Notes under the pieces: model-generated | The model's input: the letters and a program-made list of their open reading frames with translations, nothing else | The model's database searches: none | Told to the model about the DNA's origin: nothing | In this document: positions 24,173-32,831 of the stretch, in pieces | Position numbering within the stretch: position 1 is the first letter of the stretch | How the letters are laid out: each line of letters opens with the position of its first letter | Position numbers and translations under genes: made by a program | NCBI GenBank assembly: GCA_963592185.1 | Contig: CAVAVT010000013.1 | Coordinates: forward strand, 1 to 36,569 | From: CAVAVT01 sp963592185 | GTDB lineage: Bacteria > Bacillota > Negativicutes > Selenomonadales > Selenomonadaceae | Direction of reading: 5' to 3' | Length of the DNA: 36,569 nucleotides

Positions 24173-26248
24173 TCAGTTTTCCATTATTTTTAGAAAATGA
24201 TTTTTATATTGAAGCTGCAAACTATGCATTACATAGGACAGTGTTTCCTGCTCAGAGAGCGTTGCTATGGCCGCTCTTCTAGCCTCCAGCAGCACATCAA
24301 TATCCCCAAGCACATTGGCAAGCTTCAAATCCGGCAGTCCGTGCTGTCTGGCGCCAAAAAACTGCCCCGGTCCCCTTAACTTCAAGTCCTCTTCCGCTAA
24401 TTTGAAGCCATCGTTAATAGTTTCCATGATGCCAAGACGTTCCTTTGCTACAGAGGATTTGCCATTAGAAATCAATACACAGTATGATTTATACCCTCCA
24501 CGGCCGATTCTTCCCCTTAGCTGATGCAGCTGGGCAAGGCCGAATCGTTCCGCATTTTCAATGACCATTATTGATGCATTGGGAACATTTACTCCAACTT
24601 CTATAACAGTGGTAGCCACCAAAAGCTTGATTTTTCCAGAATAAAAATCCTCCATAACGGATTCTTTCTCTTTACTAGTTAATTTTCCGTGTACAAGCCC
24701 GCAACTTATGCCTTTAAAGGTGCCATTAGCAAGCTCCTCAAAGGCTTCCTCTGCGGACAATATATCCAGCTCCTCGTTCTTTTCAATAAGTGGACATACC
24801 ACATAGGCCTGCCTGCCATTTTTGATTTCATTTTTTACAAAATTATAAACCAACTCACGTCTTTCAGGTGTTCTAACAAAGGTTCTAACTGGCTTTCTTC
24901 CAGGAGGAAGTTTGGTTATTGAGGATACATCCAAATCCCCATATACCGTTAAAGTCATCGTTCGTGGAATAGGCGTTGCTGTCATTACCAAAACATCTGG
25001 ATAGCTATTTTCAGCTATATCTCCCTTTTTCTCTATCGCTGTCCTCTGAGATATTCCAAAGCGATGCTGCTCATCCGTCACCACAAGCCCCAGCTTTTTA
25101 AAGCTGACATTTTCCTGTATCAGTGCATGGGTTCCAATGATTATATCTATTTCGTGTCCTGCGATGGCAACATGCATGTCCTCATGTTGTTTTTTTGTAA
25201 GCTTTCCAGATAACAGTCCTATACGTATTCCTGTCCCTTCAAGCTGCTTTGTAAAGTTTTCAAAATGCTGCCTTGCCAAGATTTCAGTTGGAGCCATCAG
25301 CGCTCCCTGATAGCCATTTTCTACTGTTTTTACCAAGGCAAGCATTGCTATGACTGTTTTACCAGACCCCACATCTCCCTGAACCAGCCTGCGCATAGGC
25401 ACAGACTTCTCCATATCAGCCTTTATTTCCATCCATGTTTTTTGCTGATCCTCAGTCAGGGTAAATGGCAGACTATCGTATACCTTTTGTAGCAATCTGC
25501 CGTCCATAAGATGGCGGATACCCTTATGTTTATCCCTGCTGTTCTTTTTCATCAGAATCAGTCCACACTGGATAAGGTACAGCTCTTCAAATACTAGGGT
25601 TCGGTGTGCAGCCTCCAGTTCGTCAGAATCCTTTGGAAAATGAATCTGCCTGAAAGCTGTATTTCTGTCAAGCAGACTGTATTCCTGACGTATTTTGTCC
25701 GGAATGACCTCTTCAAGTTTTAGTTCATAAAGAAGAGAATGGATTAGCTTTCGGAAAAATTTTTGATTTAATTTTTCTGTTGATGGATATACAGGGAAAA
25801 TTCCAGTGAAGTCTTCTGCCATATCCTCCCCATCATTTAAAATCTCAAAAGAGTGAATTTGGCGTATCTCACACTGTCTTACACCGCCGTAGGCCGCTTC
25901 TACCTTACCCGTAATGAATAGTCTTGCCCCAGTGACAAGCTTCGGCTTTAAAAACTTTTGGTTAAACCAGGTGACAGTCATATATCCGCTGCCATCGCTG
26001 ACATATGCTGTTAAGATACTCATGCCCTTACGGGTTCTAAGCTCCTTTACCTGCTGAATAATGCCGCTGGTGGTTTCTACCTCACCCAGCTCAAGCGCAC
26101 TGATGGATTTAAGCTGAGTCCTATCCTCATACGCCCTAGGATAATAGGTCAGCAAATCATACACAGTCTTTATTCCCAAACACGCCAAAAGGCCGGCCTT
26201 CTTAGGACCGACCCCCTTTATATATTGTACGCCGTTTTCCAGTTCCAT
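24173..26248 (-). CDS. recG: ATP-dependent DNA helicase RecG
   Basis: This 691-residue branch-migration helicase rescues stalled replication forks and processes Holliday junctions. The N-terminal helix-hairpin-helix-like start is VQYIKGVGPKKAGLLACLGI. An OB-fold wedge domain includes GYMTVTWFNQKFLK. Superfamily-2 motifs follow: GDVGSGKTVIA (Walker A), APTEILARQH, DEQHRFG (motif II), MTATPIPRTM, and HQLRGRIGRG with the RecG tail GPGQFFGARQHGLPDLKLA. The frame is open a further 183 codons upstream, but that part lies over the pckA terminator and pckA coding DNA and has no RecG similarity; the ATG at 26248 after AAGGG is the start. The gene lies between pckA and dapB. Confidence 0.97.
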   Translation of the reverse strand: MELENGVQYIKGVGPKKAGLLACLGIKTVYDLLTYYPRAYEDRTQLKSISALELGEVETTSGIIQQVKELRTRKGMSILTAYVSDGSGYMTVTWFNQKFLKPKLVTGARLFITGKVEAAYGGVRQCEIRQIHSFEILNDGEDMAEDFTGIFPVYPSTEKLNQKFFRKLIHSLLYELKLEEVIPDKIRQEYSLLDRNTAFRQIHFPKDSDELEAAHRTLVFEELYLIQCGLILMKKNSRDKHKGIRHLMDGRLLQKVYDSLPFTLTEDQQKTWMEIKADMEKSVPMRRLVQGDVGSGKTVIAMLALVKTVENGYQGALMAPTEILARQHFENFTKQLEGTGIRIGLLSGKLTKKQHEDMHVAIAGHEIDIIIGTHALIQENVSFKKLGLVVTDEQHRFGISQRTAIEKKGDIAENSYPDVLVMTATPIPRTMTLTVYGDLDVSSITKLPPGRKPVRTFVRTPERRELVYNFVKNEIKNGRQAYVVCPLIEKNEELDILSAEEAFEELANGTFKGISCGLVHGKLTSKEKESVMEDFYSGKIKLLVATTVIEVGVNVPNASIMVIENAERFGLAQLHQLRGRIGRGGYKSYCVLISNGKSSVAKERLGIMETINDGFKLAEEDLKLRGPGQFFGARQHGLPDLKLANVLGDIDVLLEARRAAIATLSEQETLSYVMHSLQLQYKNHFLKIMEN

Positions 26249-26278
26249 AAGTTTTGCCCTTCGTCTGCATTTTTTCCC

Positions 26279-26287
26279 AGTATAACA
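26279..26287 (-). promoter_or_regulatory. Extended -10 promoter element for recG
   Basis: Minus strand TG-T-TATACT (hexamer 26279-26284, TG at 26286-26287). The -35 region is poor (TTTCGA) and falls inside the pckA terminator stem. It lies about 30 bases before the recG ATG. Confidence 0.55.
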
Positions 26288-26317
26288 TAAAAAAGGCTCC
26301 CTCGAAAGGGAGCCTTT
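26288..26317 (-). terminator. Terminator after pckA
   Basis: A perfect 11-bp inverted repeat AAAGGCTCCCT (26292-26302) / AGGGAGCCTTT (26307-26317), loop CGAA, followed on the minus strand by a T run. It sits about 30 bases after the pckA stop codon. Confidence 0.92.
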
Positions 26318-26345
26318 ATCAGACCTATTTAAGCCAAAGGCTTTA

Positions 26346-27959
26346 TTAGAGCTGAGGACCTGCAGCAACGAGTGCCTTACCAGCATCATTGCCCTGGTAC
26401 TTAACGAAGTTCTTGATGAAACGATTAGCAAGATCCTTTGCCTTCTCATCCCACTGTGCAGCATCGCTGTAAGTGTCACGAGGATCGAGGATGCCGGAAT
26501 CAACACCAGGAAGCTCTGTAGGAACAACGAAGTTGAAGATAGGAATCTCTTTGGTAGGAGCTGTGTTGATGGAGCCATCAAGAATTGCATCGATGATTCC
26601 ACGAGTATCCTTAATGGAGATACGCTTACCAGTACCGTTCCAACCAGTGTTAACGAGATAAGCCTTAGCGCCGTTAGCTTCCATCTTCTTAACGAGCTCT
26701 TCAGCGTACTTAGTAGGATGGAGCTCGAGGAATGCCTGACCGAAGCAAGCGGAGAAAGTAGGAGTAGGCTCAGTGATACCACGCTCAGTACCAGCAAGCT
26801 TAGCAGTGAAGCCGGAGAGGAAGTAATACTTAGTCTGCTCAGCGTTCAGGATGCTAACCGGAGGAAGTACGCCGAATGCATCAGCGGACAGGAAGATAAC
26901 CTGCTTAGCAGCCGGAGCATGGGATACAGGGCGAACGATGTTCTTAATGTGGTAGATAGGATAAGATACACGAGTGTTCTCGGTAACAGTCTTATCGGAG
27001 AAATCAATGGTGCCGTCCTCAGCAACGGTTACGTTCTCGAGGAGTGCATCACGAGTGATTGCATTGTAGATATCAGGCTCGCTGTCCTTATCAAGGTTGA
27101 TAACCTTTGCATAGCAGCCACCCTCAAAGTTGAATACGCCGTTATCATCCCAGCCGTGCTCGTCATCACCGATAAGGAGACGCTTCGGATCAGTGGAAAG
27201 AGTAGTCTTACCAGTACCGGAAAGGCCGAAGAAGATTGCAGTGTTCTCGCCGTTCTTGTCGCAGTTAGCGGAGCAATGCATAGCAGCGATGCCCTTCAGC
27301 GGGAGGAAGTAGTTCATCATGGAGAACATACCCTTCTTCATCTCTCCGCCGTACCAAGTGTTGATGATAACCTGCTCTTTGCTGGTTACGTTGAATACAA
27401 CAGCGGTCTCGGAGTTGAGGCCGAGCTCCTTGTAGTTCTCAACCTTAGCCTTGGAAGCGTTGTAAACGATGAAGTCAGGCTCCTGCTCGAAGTCTTCCTC
27501 AGACTGCGGACGGATGAACATGTTGGTTACGAAATGAGCCTGCCAAGCAACCTCAACGATGAAACGAACCTTCATGCGGGTATCCTTGTTAGCGCCGCAG
27601 AATCCATCTACTACATAGAGCTTCTTGTTGGAGAGCTCGTTCTTAGCGATGTCCTTCAGAGCAGCCCAAGCTTCCTCGGAAACCTTCTTGTTGTCGTTAG
27701 GATACTCTTCAGAAGTCCACCATACAGTGTCATGGGAAGTAGCATCGTCAACGATGAACTTATCCTTAGGAGAACGGCCAGTGTAAACACCAGTCATAAC
27801 GTTTACAGCGCCAAGCTCAGTTTCCTTACCGATATCGAAACCAGTGAGACCTTCTTTAGTCTCCTCGTTAAAGAGCACCTCATAGGACGGATTGTAAAGA
27901 ACCTCAGTAGTTCCGCTAATGCCGTACTTTGCAAGAACAGACTTGTCAAATTTTGCCAT
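26346..27959 (-). CDS. pckA: Phosphoenolpyruvate carboxykinase (ATP)
   Basis: This 537-residue enzyme interconverts oxaloacetate + ATP and PEP + CO2 + ADP. In rumen and gut anaerobes that make succinate or propionate it often runs in the carboxylating direction. GRSPKDKF is at about residues 61-68. Kinase-1a P-loop GLSGTGKTTLS is at 245-255, and kinase-2 LLIGDDEHGW follows. Codon choice is strikingly restricted compared with neighbours (for example AAG for Lys, AAC for Asn), as in very highly expressed genes, and this leaves long spurious frames on both strands. The frame opens 25 codons upstream, but the ATG after AAAGAGGT gives the normal N terminus MAKFDKSVL. Confidence 0.97.
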   Translation of the reverse strand: MAKFDKSVLAKYGISGTTEVLYNPSYEVLFNEETKEGLTGFDIGKETELGAVNVMTGVYTGRSPKDKFIVDDATSHDTVWWTSEEYPNDNKKVSEEAWAALKDIAKNELSNKKLYVVDGFCGANKDTRMKVRFIVEVAWQAHFVTNMFIRPQSEEDFEQEPDFIVYNASKAKVENYKELGLNSETAVVFNVTSKEQVIINTWYGGEMKKGMFSMMNYFLPLKGIAAMHCSANCDKNGENTAIFFGLSGTGKTTLSTDPKRLLIGDDEHGWDDNGVFNFEGGCYAKVINLDKDSEPDIYNAITRDALLENVTVAEDGTIDFSDKTVTENTRVSYPIYHIKNIVRPVSHAPAAKQVIFLSADAFGVLPPVSILNAEQTKYYFLSGFTAKLAGTERGITEPTPTFSACFGQAFLELHPTKYAEELVKKMEANGAKAYLVNTGWNGTGKRISIKDTRGIIDAILDGSINTAPTKEIPIFNFVVPTELPGVDSGILDPRDTYSDAAQWDEKAKDLANRFIKNFVKYQGNDAGKALVAAGPQL

Positions 27960-28075
27960 ACTTTCTCTACCTCTTTCAATAAGAATTTTGAAATTGGCAT
28001 TACACAAACACATGTGCAACGCTCTATTCTCCACGCTTTATAATACTCCATTTTGAAAAGATTTTCTACTGAAAT

Positions 28076-28105
28076 TTTATAAATGCGTTTTGACAAATTA
28101 ATCAA
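28076..28105 (-). promoter_or_regulatory. Candidate promoter of pckA
   Basis: Minus strand: TTGATT (28100-28105), 18-bp spacer, TATAAA (28076-28081). It directly follows the thrC stop codon and leaves a leader of about 110 bases before pckA. A second TATTATAA sequence lies closer to pckA (around 28040), but without a clear -35 box. Confidence 0.55.
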
Positions 28106-28113
28106 ATCTACTA

Positions 28114-29601
28114 TTATTTTACCGCAAAACTCTCCACACTGCCAGTCATATTTTCCTTAGAAATGACATTTTTGTGGATTATTTCTGCCCCCTCAAGGGA
28201 TGCCAGTCCCTTCGGAGCCTTGGTATCATTGTATTCCTCAAGCTTTCTGAGAAGTTCAAAAGGATTTAAACCATCAATTTTTTCTCCAAGAGCTGTAAGA
28301 ACGCTTTCGTTAAATTTATATGGGCTTGCTGTAGACACAACTACCATCCTGTCCGCATCTTCCTGCTCAGAAATATACTTTTCAGCTACATCCCAGGCAA
28401 CAGCTGTATGTGTATCAAGAACATAATGACGTGCATCATAGACCTTGTGAATAGTCTCCTGTGTGCCCTCGTCATCTGTCCAGTCAGCCCAGAAGGTATC
28501 CTGAATCTTAGAGAGAGTTGTGGAATCGACCTCATAGAAGCCCTCTGTCTTGAGCTGCTGCATCCATCCAGCAACCTTTCCAGCATCTCCGGTTACATGA
28601 TAAAGCAGTCTTTCCAAATTACTGGAAATCAGAATATCCATCGAAGGTGAAGTTGTTTTGTAGAAATCTCTGTTTCTATCATATTTTCCTGTGCGAAGGA
28701 AATCAGTAAGAACATTATTAGTATTAGATGCACATACAAGCTTTTTAACCGGAAGCCCCATTTCCTTTGCATAATAACCAGCCAGTATATCACCAAAATT
28801 ACCAGTTGGAACTGTGAAATTCACAGCATCCCCGGCATTAATTTTATTTTCATCCAAAAGATCTGCATAGGTGCTGAAATAATATACAATCTGTGGCACA
28901 AGTCGGCCCCAGTTGATGGAATTTGCTGAAGAAAGACGTACACCCTTTGCCTCAAGCTCAGCATTAAAGGCTTCATCACTGAAAATAGCCTTAACACCAC
29001 TCTGGGCATCATCAAAGTTACCCTGTACAGCAACTACAGCCACATTGCCGCCCTGCTGGGTAGCCATCTGTGCATGCTGAATACGGCTTACACCATTTTC
29101 CGGATAAAATACCATTATCTTTGTCTGTGGAACATCCTTAAATCCTTCTAATGCTGCCTTTCCAGTATCTCCAGATGTAGCAACCAAAATCAGAACATCC
29201 TTTGACTCGCCGGTTTTCTTCAATGCTGTTGATAAAAGCTGCGGCAAAAGCTGAAGAGCCATGTCCTTAAATGCGCTGGTTGGACCATGCCACAGTTCCA
29301 GCACAGAAATATCCTCAAAATTATGTACTGGTGCAACCTTGGGAGAGTCAAACTTTCCATCTCCATAAGCACGTGATACACAGCCCTCAAGCTCCTCCTG
29401 GGTATAATCAGTAAGGAAGCATCCCAAAATGCGCTGTGCTCGCTCCTGATATGTCAGACCCTTAAGACCCTCAATAAACTCCATGCTGACTTTAGGCATT
29501 TCCTCCGGCACGAACAGTCCGCCGTCATCAGCAAGTCCGGCAATGATGGCCTCCGCTGAGGACATGCTCTGATTATTTCCCCTGGTGCTTATGTACTTCA
29601 A
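28114..29601 (-). CDS. thrC: Threonine synthase
   Basis: This 495-residue pyridoxal-phosphate enzyme converts O-phosphohomoserine to threonine. N-terminal YISTRGNNQSMSSAEAII and the PLP lysine in GPTSAFKDMALQLLPQL (Lys-112) are clear. VATSGDTGKAALEGF is the phosphate-binding segment. It is the long, gamma-proteobacterial/yeast-like type rather than the ~350-residue type. The start is TTG, six bases after GAGGAGAG; no ATG is placed as well. hom and thrB are not next to it. A ~120-base leader with hairpins precedes it. Confidence 0.95.
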   Translation of the reverse strand: MKYISTRGNNQSMSSAEAIIAGLADDGGLFVPEEMPKVSMEFIEGLKGLTYQERAQRILGCFLTDYTQEELEGCVSRAYGDGKFDSPKVAPVHNFEDISVLELWHGPTSAFKDMALQLLPQLLSTALKKTGESKDVLILVATSGDTGKAALEGFKDVPQTKIMVFYPENGVSRIQHAQMATQQGGNVAVVAVQGNFDDAQSGVKAIFSDEAFNAELEAKGVRLSSANSINWGRLVPQIVYYFSTYADLLDENKINAGDAVNFTVPTGNFGDILAGYYAKEMGLPVKKLVCASNTNNVLTDFLRTGKYDRNRDFYKTTSPSMDILISSNLERLLYHVTGDAGKVAGWMQQLKTEGFYEVDSTTLSKIQDTFWADWTDDEGTQETIHKVYDARHYVLDTHTAVAWDVAEKYISEQEDADRMVVVSTASPYKFNESVLTALGEKIDGLNPFELLRKLEEYNDTKAPKGLASLEGAEIIHKNVISKENMTGSVESFAVK

Positions 29602-29718
29602 TGAAATCTCTCCTCTTCAGTGCAAACCACAAAATTTATTCCGAAAGACGCCTTAAAAGGCATTCGAGACGGTTTTTCCATGACAATAAAATTTCCAACT
29701 CTGCCTTGCGGCAAATCA
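29602..29718 (-). promoter_or_regulatory. Structured 5' leader of thrC (unassigned)
   Basis: The promoter implies a transcript leader of about 115 bases. On the minus strand it holds a short hairpin TTGCC-GCAA-GGCAG with a GNRA-type tetraloop (29717-29704 approx.) and a second hairpin GCCT-TTTA-AGGC near 29650-29661 flanked by pairing-capable CCGTCT and GTCTTTCGG. No T-box sequence and no known riboswitch consensus was recognised. No Thr-rich leader peptide was noticed. Confidence 0.4.
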
Positions 29719-29724
29719 AGATTT

Positions 29725-29733
29725 ATTATAGCA
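29725..29733 (-). promoter_or_regulatory. Extended -10 promoter of thrC
   Basis: Minus strand TG-C-TATAAT (hexamer 29725-29730, TG at 29732-29733). The -10 box is a full consensus and the -35 region is weak. Confidence 0.68.
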
Positions 29734-29875
29734 TAGGTAATGAATGAATCCTATAGTAAAAAGTAAATTTGTAGTTACTAAATGAACTTTTTTAGTTTTA
29801 GTATACATATTTTTTACTTTTTTATTAAATTAATCTAACTTTGTAAACTTCAATCCATAGAAAGAGGTGTATCCA

Positions 29876-31765
29876 ATGCTTAAAATAGCATTAGCCCAAA
29901 TGGAAGTTATCCCCGGACATCCTGATAAAAACGCTGCTGATATGCTGAATAAGATTCAGACAGCTAAAGATAATGGCGCAAACCTAATTATTTTCCCTGA
30001 AATGTGCATTCCAGGCTATCTGCTGGGCGACACCTGGGAACAGGAAAGTTTCCTTAGGGACTGCGAAAGCTATGGACAGGACATTATAAATGCCTCTGAC
30101 GGCATATGCGTCATGTTCGGCAACATTGCTATGGACTGGAATAAAAAGAACAATGACGGCCGGGTACGCAAGTATAACGCACTTTTCACAGCCCAGAACC
30201 GCCAGCTCATCCAGCCGAAAAATATGCCCTATCCCTTCATAATAAAAACTCTTATGCCGAACTACCGTGAGTTTGATGATACAAGACATTTTTACAGCCT
30301 AAAAAAGCTTGCCGCCGAGTTAAACACAGATGTAAAGGATATGATTAACCCTATTACATTGACAGTTAATGACCGTGATTACCGTCTTGGATGTATGCTT
30401 TGCGAGGACGGCTGGGGAGATGACTATGATATTGCCCCGATGGAGCTTTTGGCGGAAAAAAGCGTAGATTTATTTATAAATGTCTCCTCTTCCCCCTATA
30501 CTTTGGGCAAGAATAATAAGCGCCACCGTGTCTTTGGCCAGCATATGAAGGATTTGAAAAAGCCATTAATATATGTCAACAACATCGGGCTTCAAAACAA
30601 TGGCAAGACACTGTATACCTTTGACGGCTCCAGCACAGTTTACAACAGCTCCGGACAGCTGACACTCCGTCTCAGCCGCTATGAGGATGCCTTAAGCTTC
30701 ATTTCCTACGAAGAAATTGACAGTCTCCCAGCTATTGCTGTGCATGAAGGCAATACCATTGAACATATTTATCGTGCCCTTTCCTATGGTATCAAGCGTT
30801 TTCTTGAAGGAATACATATGAACAAGGTGGTAATCGGTATATCTGGCGGCATTGACTCCGCTGTTGCCGCTGCACTTTACACCAGTGTTTTAGGTCCGGA
30901 TAAAGTTCTTCTGGTAAATATGCCCAGCACTTTTAATTCTGAAACCACCAAGGGCCTTGCGCAAAAGCTTGCTGAAAATCTTGGATGCCATTATGCTATA
31001 GTTCCAATTCAGGAATCTGTGGACCATACTGTAGAACAGTTTGAAAATACGGATATGTTTTATCTCACCGATGGCAGCAGCAAGCGTCTTGAAATATCTT
31101 CCTTTGTAAAAGAGAACATTCAGGCTAGGGACAGAAGTGCCCGAGTTCTTGCCGGCATGGCTGCAGCTTTCGGGGGCGGATTCACCTGCAATGCAAACAA
31201 AGCAGAAACAACTGTGGGATATTCCACACTTTACGGAGATCAAAGCGGTTTCCTGGCAGCCCTTGCCGACCTGTGGAAATATCAGGTGTATGACCTGGCA
31301 AGGTACTTAAATACAACTGTTTTCGGTCATGAGGTTGTTCCACAGGGTACAATAGACATTGTTCCAAGCGCAGAGCTTTCCGGAAATCAGAATGTGGACG
31401 AAGGCAAAGGAGACCCCATTAAATATCCCTATCACGATTTCCTGTTCCGTTCCTTTGTCGAGCGTTGGAAAAAGGCTGCTCCGGAGGATATACTTACCTG
31501 GTATGCTGAAGGAACCCTTGAGGAAAATATTGGATGTGAAAAAGGTCTTGTGGCAGAATATTTCCCAACTGCTGCTGACTTCATACAGGATCTTGAACGC
31601 TGGTGGAACCTTTTCACCGGAATGGCAATAGCCAAGCGCATACAGGCTCCACCAATTCTCGCTGTAAGCCGCAGAGCCTACGGCTTTGACCATCGTGAAT
31701 CACAGAATGGACCCTACTATACAAAAAAATATAAAGAGCTTAAGGAAAAGCTCTTGGCAGAATGA
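29876..31765 (+). CDS. nadE: Glutamine-dependent NAD+ synthetase
   Basis: This 629-residue two-domain enzyme makes NAD from deamido-NAD, using ammonia from glutamine. The N-terminal nitrilase-fold glutaminase has the triad Glu-42 (FPEMCIPG), Lys-115 (QPKNMPYP) and Cys-176 (CMLCEDGWGDDYD). The C-terminal synthetase has the ATP loop GISGGIDSAVAAAL at about 321-334 and QARDRSARVLAG. The C terminus carries an extra conserved helical tail (RRAYGFDHRESQ). The frame opens at a GTG within the Shine-Dalgarno; the ATG six bases after AAAGAGGTG is the start. The gene stands alone, with a palindromic, AT-rich upstream region and a terminator downstream. Confidence 0.96.
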   Translation: MLKIALAQMEVIPGHPDKNAADMLNKIQTAKDNGANLIIFPEMCIPGYLLGDTWEQESFLRDCESYGQDIINASDGICVMFGNIAMDWNKKNNDGRVRKYNALFTAQNRQLIQPKNMPYPFIIKTLMPNYREFDDTRHFYSLKKLAAELNTDVKDMINPITLTVNDRDYRLGCMLCEDGWGDDYDIAPMELLAEKSVDLFINVSSSPYTLGKNNKRHRVFGQHMKDLKKPLIYVNNIGLQNNGKTLYTFDGSSTVYNSSGQLTLRLSRYEDALSFISYEEIDSLPAIAVHEGNTIEHIYRALSYGIKRFLEGIHMNKVVIGISGGIDSAVAAALYTSVLGPDKVLLVNMPSTFNSETTKGLAQKLAENLGCHYAIVPIQESVDHTVEQFENTDMFYLTDGSSKRLEISSFVKENIQARDRSARVLAGMAAAFGGGFTCNANKAETTVGYSTLYGDQSGFLAALADLWKYQVYDLARYLNTTVFGHEVVPQGTIDIVPSAELSGNQNVDEGKGDPIKYPYHDFLFRSFVERWKKAAPEDILTWYAEGTLEENIGCEKGLVAEYFPTAADFIQDLERWWNLFTGMAIAKRIQAPPILAVSRRAYGFDHRESQNGPYYTKKYKELKEKLLAE

Positions 31766-31779
31766 TATTATTGAAAAAA

Positions 31780-31822
31780 GAACACCCCCGACACGGTTCC
31801 TGACTCCGTTTCGGGGGTGTTC
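31780..31822. terminator. Bidirectional terminator between nadE and the dehydrogenase gene
   Basis: GAACACCCCCGA (31780-31791) pairs with TCGGGGGTGTTC (31811-31822), extended by CACGG/CCGTT in the loop. The T tract is good on the minus strand (TTTTTT) and interrupted on the plus strand (CTCTTTCC), so it should work best for the convergent dehydrogenase gene and also serve nadE. Confidence 0.88.
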
Positions 31823-31881
31823 CTCTTTCCTTGTATCGGCAGATCTATCTTAAATATAGTAGGAAAGCTATTGTATTATTA

Positions 31882-32673
31882 TCAGATTAATGTTTTACCT
31901 CCGGCAATTGTAACAGTTACACCGGTTATGTAATCGCCTCTTCCACCTGCCAGGAATGCCATCAAATCGGCTACTTCCTCCGGTTCGCACATTCTCTTCA
32001 TAGCAACATCTTTAGTTAATGTCTTTTCATATTCTTCCGGTGTCATACCTTCCACAACAGAACGTTTCTGGAATACTTCCTGAACCATCTCTGTATTTAC
32101 ATATCCCGGACAAATAGCAGATATGGAGATTCCGTACTGAGCCAGCTCCAATCCCAAAACCTGAGTCAAAGAATTGATTCCTGCTTTGGATATGGAATAT
32201 ATTCCATTAGCAAACTCTCCAATTTTTGAAGCCTGAGAAGAAATGGACACAATATTTCCTTTCTTTTTACCGGATTCCTTTAACTGGGTTGCAAACAATT
32301 TGCTCAGGCACCAGATACTTCTGAGGTTTACGCCTATTACCCTTTCCCATTCTGACGGGGTCACATCAATCATGCATTTTGAAACTGTAATTCCTGCACA
32401 ATTTCCCAAAACGTCTACTATTCCAATGTTTTCATTAACATCTTTCATAAAGGCTTCACATGCTTCAATATTGCTGATATCAACTGCGTAAGCATATGCC
32501 CTGTGTCCATAAGCTGCTTCCACATCTTTGGCTGCCTGTTCTACCAGCGCCTTATTAATATCTACCAGAATAACATCTGCTCCATATTCAGCAAATTTCA
32601 TAGCACACGCTTTTCCAATTCCACGTGCAGCTCCTGTTACCAGACACAATCTTCCCTCATAATTTTCACTCAT
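31882..32673 (-). CDS. Short-chain dehydrogenase/reductase, probably sugar- or polyol-oxidising
   Basis: This 263-residue classical SDR has the cofactor motif TGAARGIG at residues 13-20, an aspartate after the second strand (VDIN, residue 38) that favours NAD over NADP, and NCAG at 91-94. The catalytic Ser-145, Tyr-159 and Lys-163 (SISSQ...YSISK) and CPGYVNTEM follow. The substrate cannot be read; the neighbours (xylose-isomerase-like enzyme, GPH symporter, AraC regulator) point to a carbohydrate, polyol or sugar acid. The frame is open upstream, but the ATG nine bases after AAGGAG is the start. Its promoter faces that of the araC gene. Confidence 0.9.
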   Translation of the reverse strand: MSENYEGRLCLVTGAARGIGKACAMKFAEYGADVILVDINKALVEQAAKDVEAAYGHRAYAYAVDISNIEACEAFMKDVNENIGIVDVLGNCAGITVSKCMIDVTPSEWERVIGVNLRSIWCLSKLFATQLKESGKKKGNIVSISSQASKIGEFANGIYSISKAGINSLTQVLGLELAQYGISISAICPGYVNTEMVQEVFQKRSVVEGMTPEEYEKTLTKDVAMKRMCEPEEVADLMAFLAGGRGDYITGVTVTIAGGKTLI

Positions 32674-32727
32674 TATACTCGTCTCCTTCTTTAAAAACTT
32701 AATAATTAATTTCTTCCAAATTCTCAG

Positions 32728-32745
32728 AGTATTTCTTGGTTGCAA
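32728..32745. promoter_or_regulatory. Candidate operator, copy 1 of an 18-bp motif
   Basis: AGTATTTCTTGGTTGCAA. It differs at one base from a copy at 35034-35051 in front of the symporter gene. Here it covers the predicted transcription start of the dehydrogenase gene and contains the -35 box of the predicted araC promoter, so a bound regulator would affect both. The likely binder is the AraC-family protein encoded next to it (inference). Confidence 0.6.
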
Positions 32746-32764
32746 CTTAATTATATGTTATCAT
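32736..32764 (+). promoter_or_regulatory. Candidate promoter of the AraC-family regulator gene
   Basis: TTGGTT (32736-32741), 17-bp spacer ending TGT, TATCAT (32759-32764), i.e. with an extended -10 TG. Its -35 box lies inside the 18-bp motif. Confidence 0.55.
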
Positions 32765-32778
32765 TTTCCTATACCCAA
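32750..32778 (-). promoter_or_regulatory. Promoter of the dehydrogenase gene
   Basis: Minus strand: TTGGGT (32773-32778), 17-bp spacer, TATAAT (32750-32755, perfect). It interleaves with the oppositely directed araC promoter. Confidence 0.72.
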
Positions 32779-32831
32779 TCTCTCCACTTGCCTGTAAATA
32801 TTCAAAAAAAGCTCTAAAAGGAGATGCTATT

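Noticed and set aside
26249..26797. N-terminal extension of the recG frame by 183 codons
   Set aside because: It runs through the pckA terminator and the 3' part of pckA in another frame, and is low-complexity Ser/Leu-rich. The normal RecG N terminus starts at 26248 after a Shine-Dalgarno.
26718..28043. A 441-codon open frame on the plus strand over pckA
   Set aside because: It is fully antisense to pckA, whose recognisable motifs and codon pattern are on the minus strand. The low stop frequency comes from the restricted codon use of a highly expressed gene. The translation looks like no protein family.
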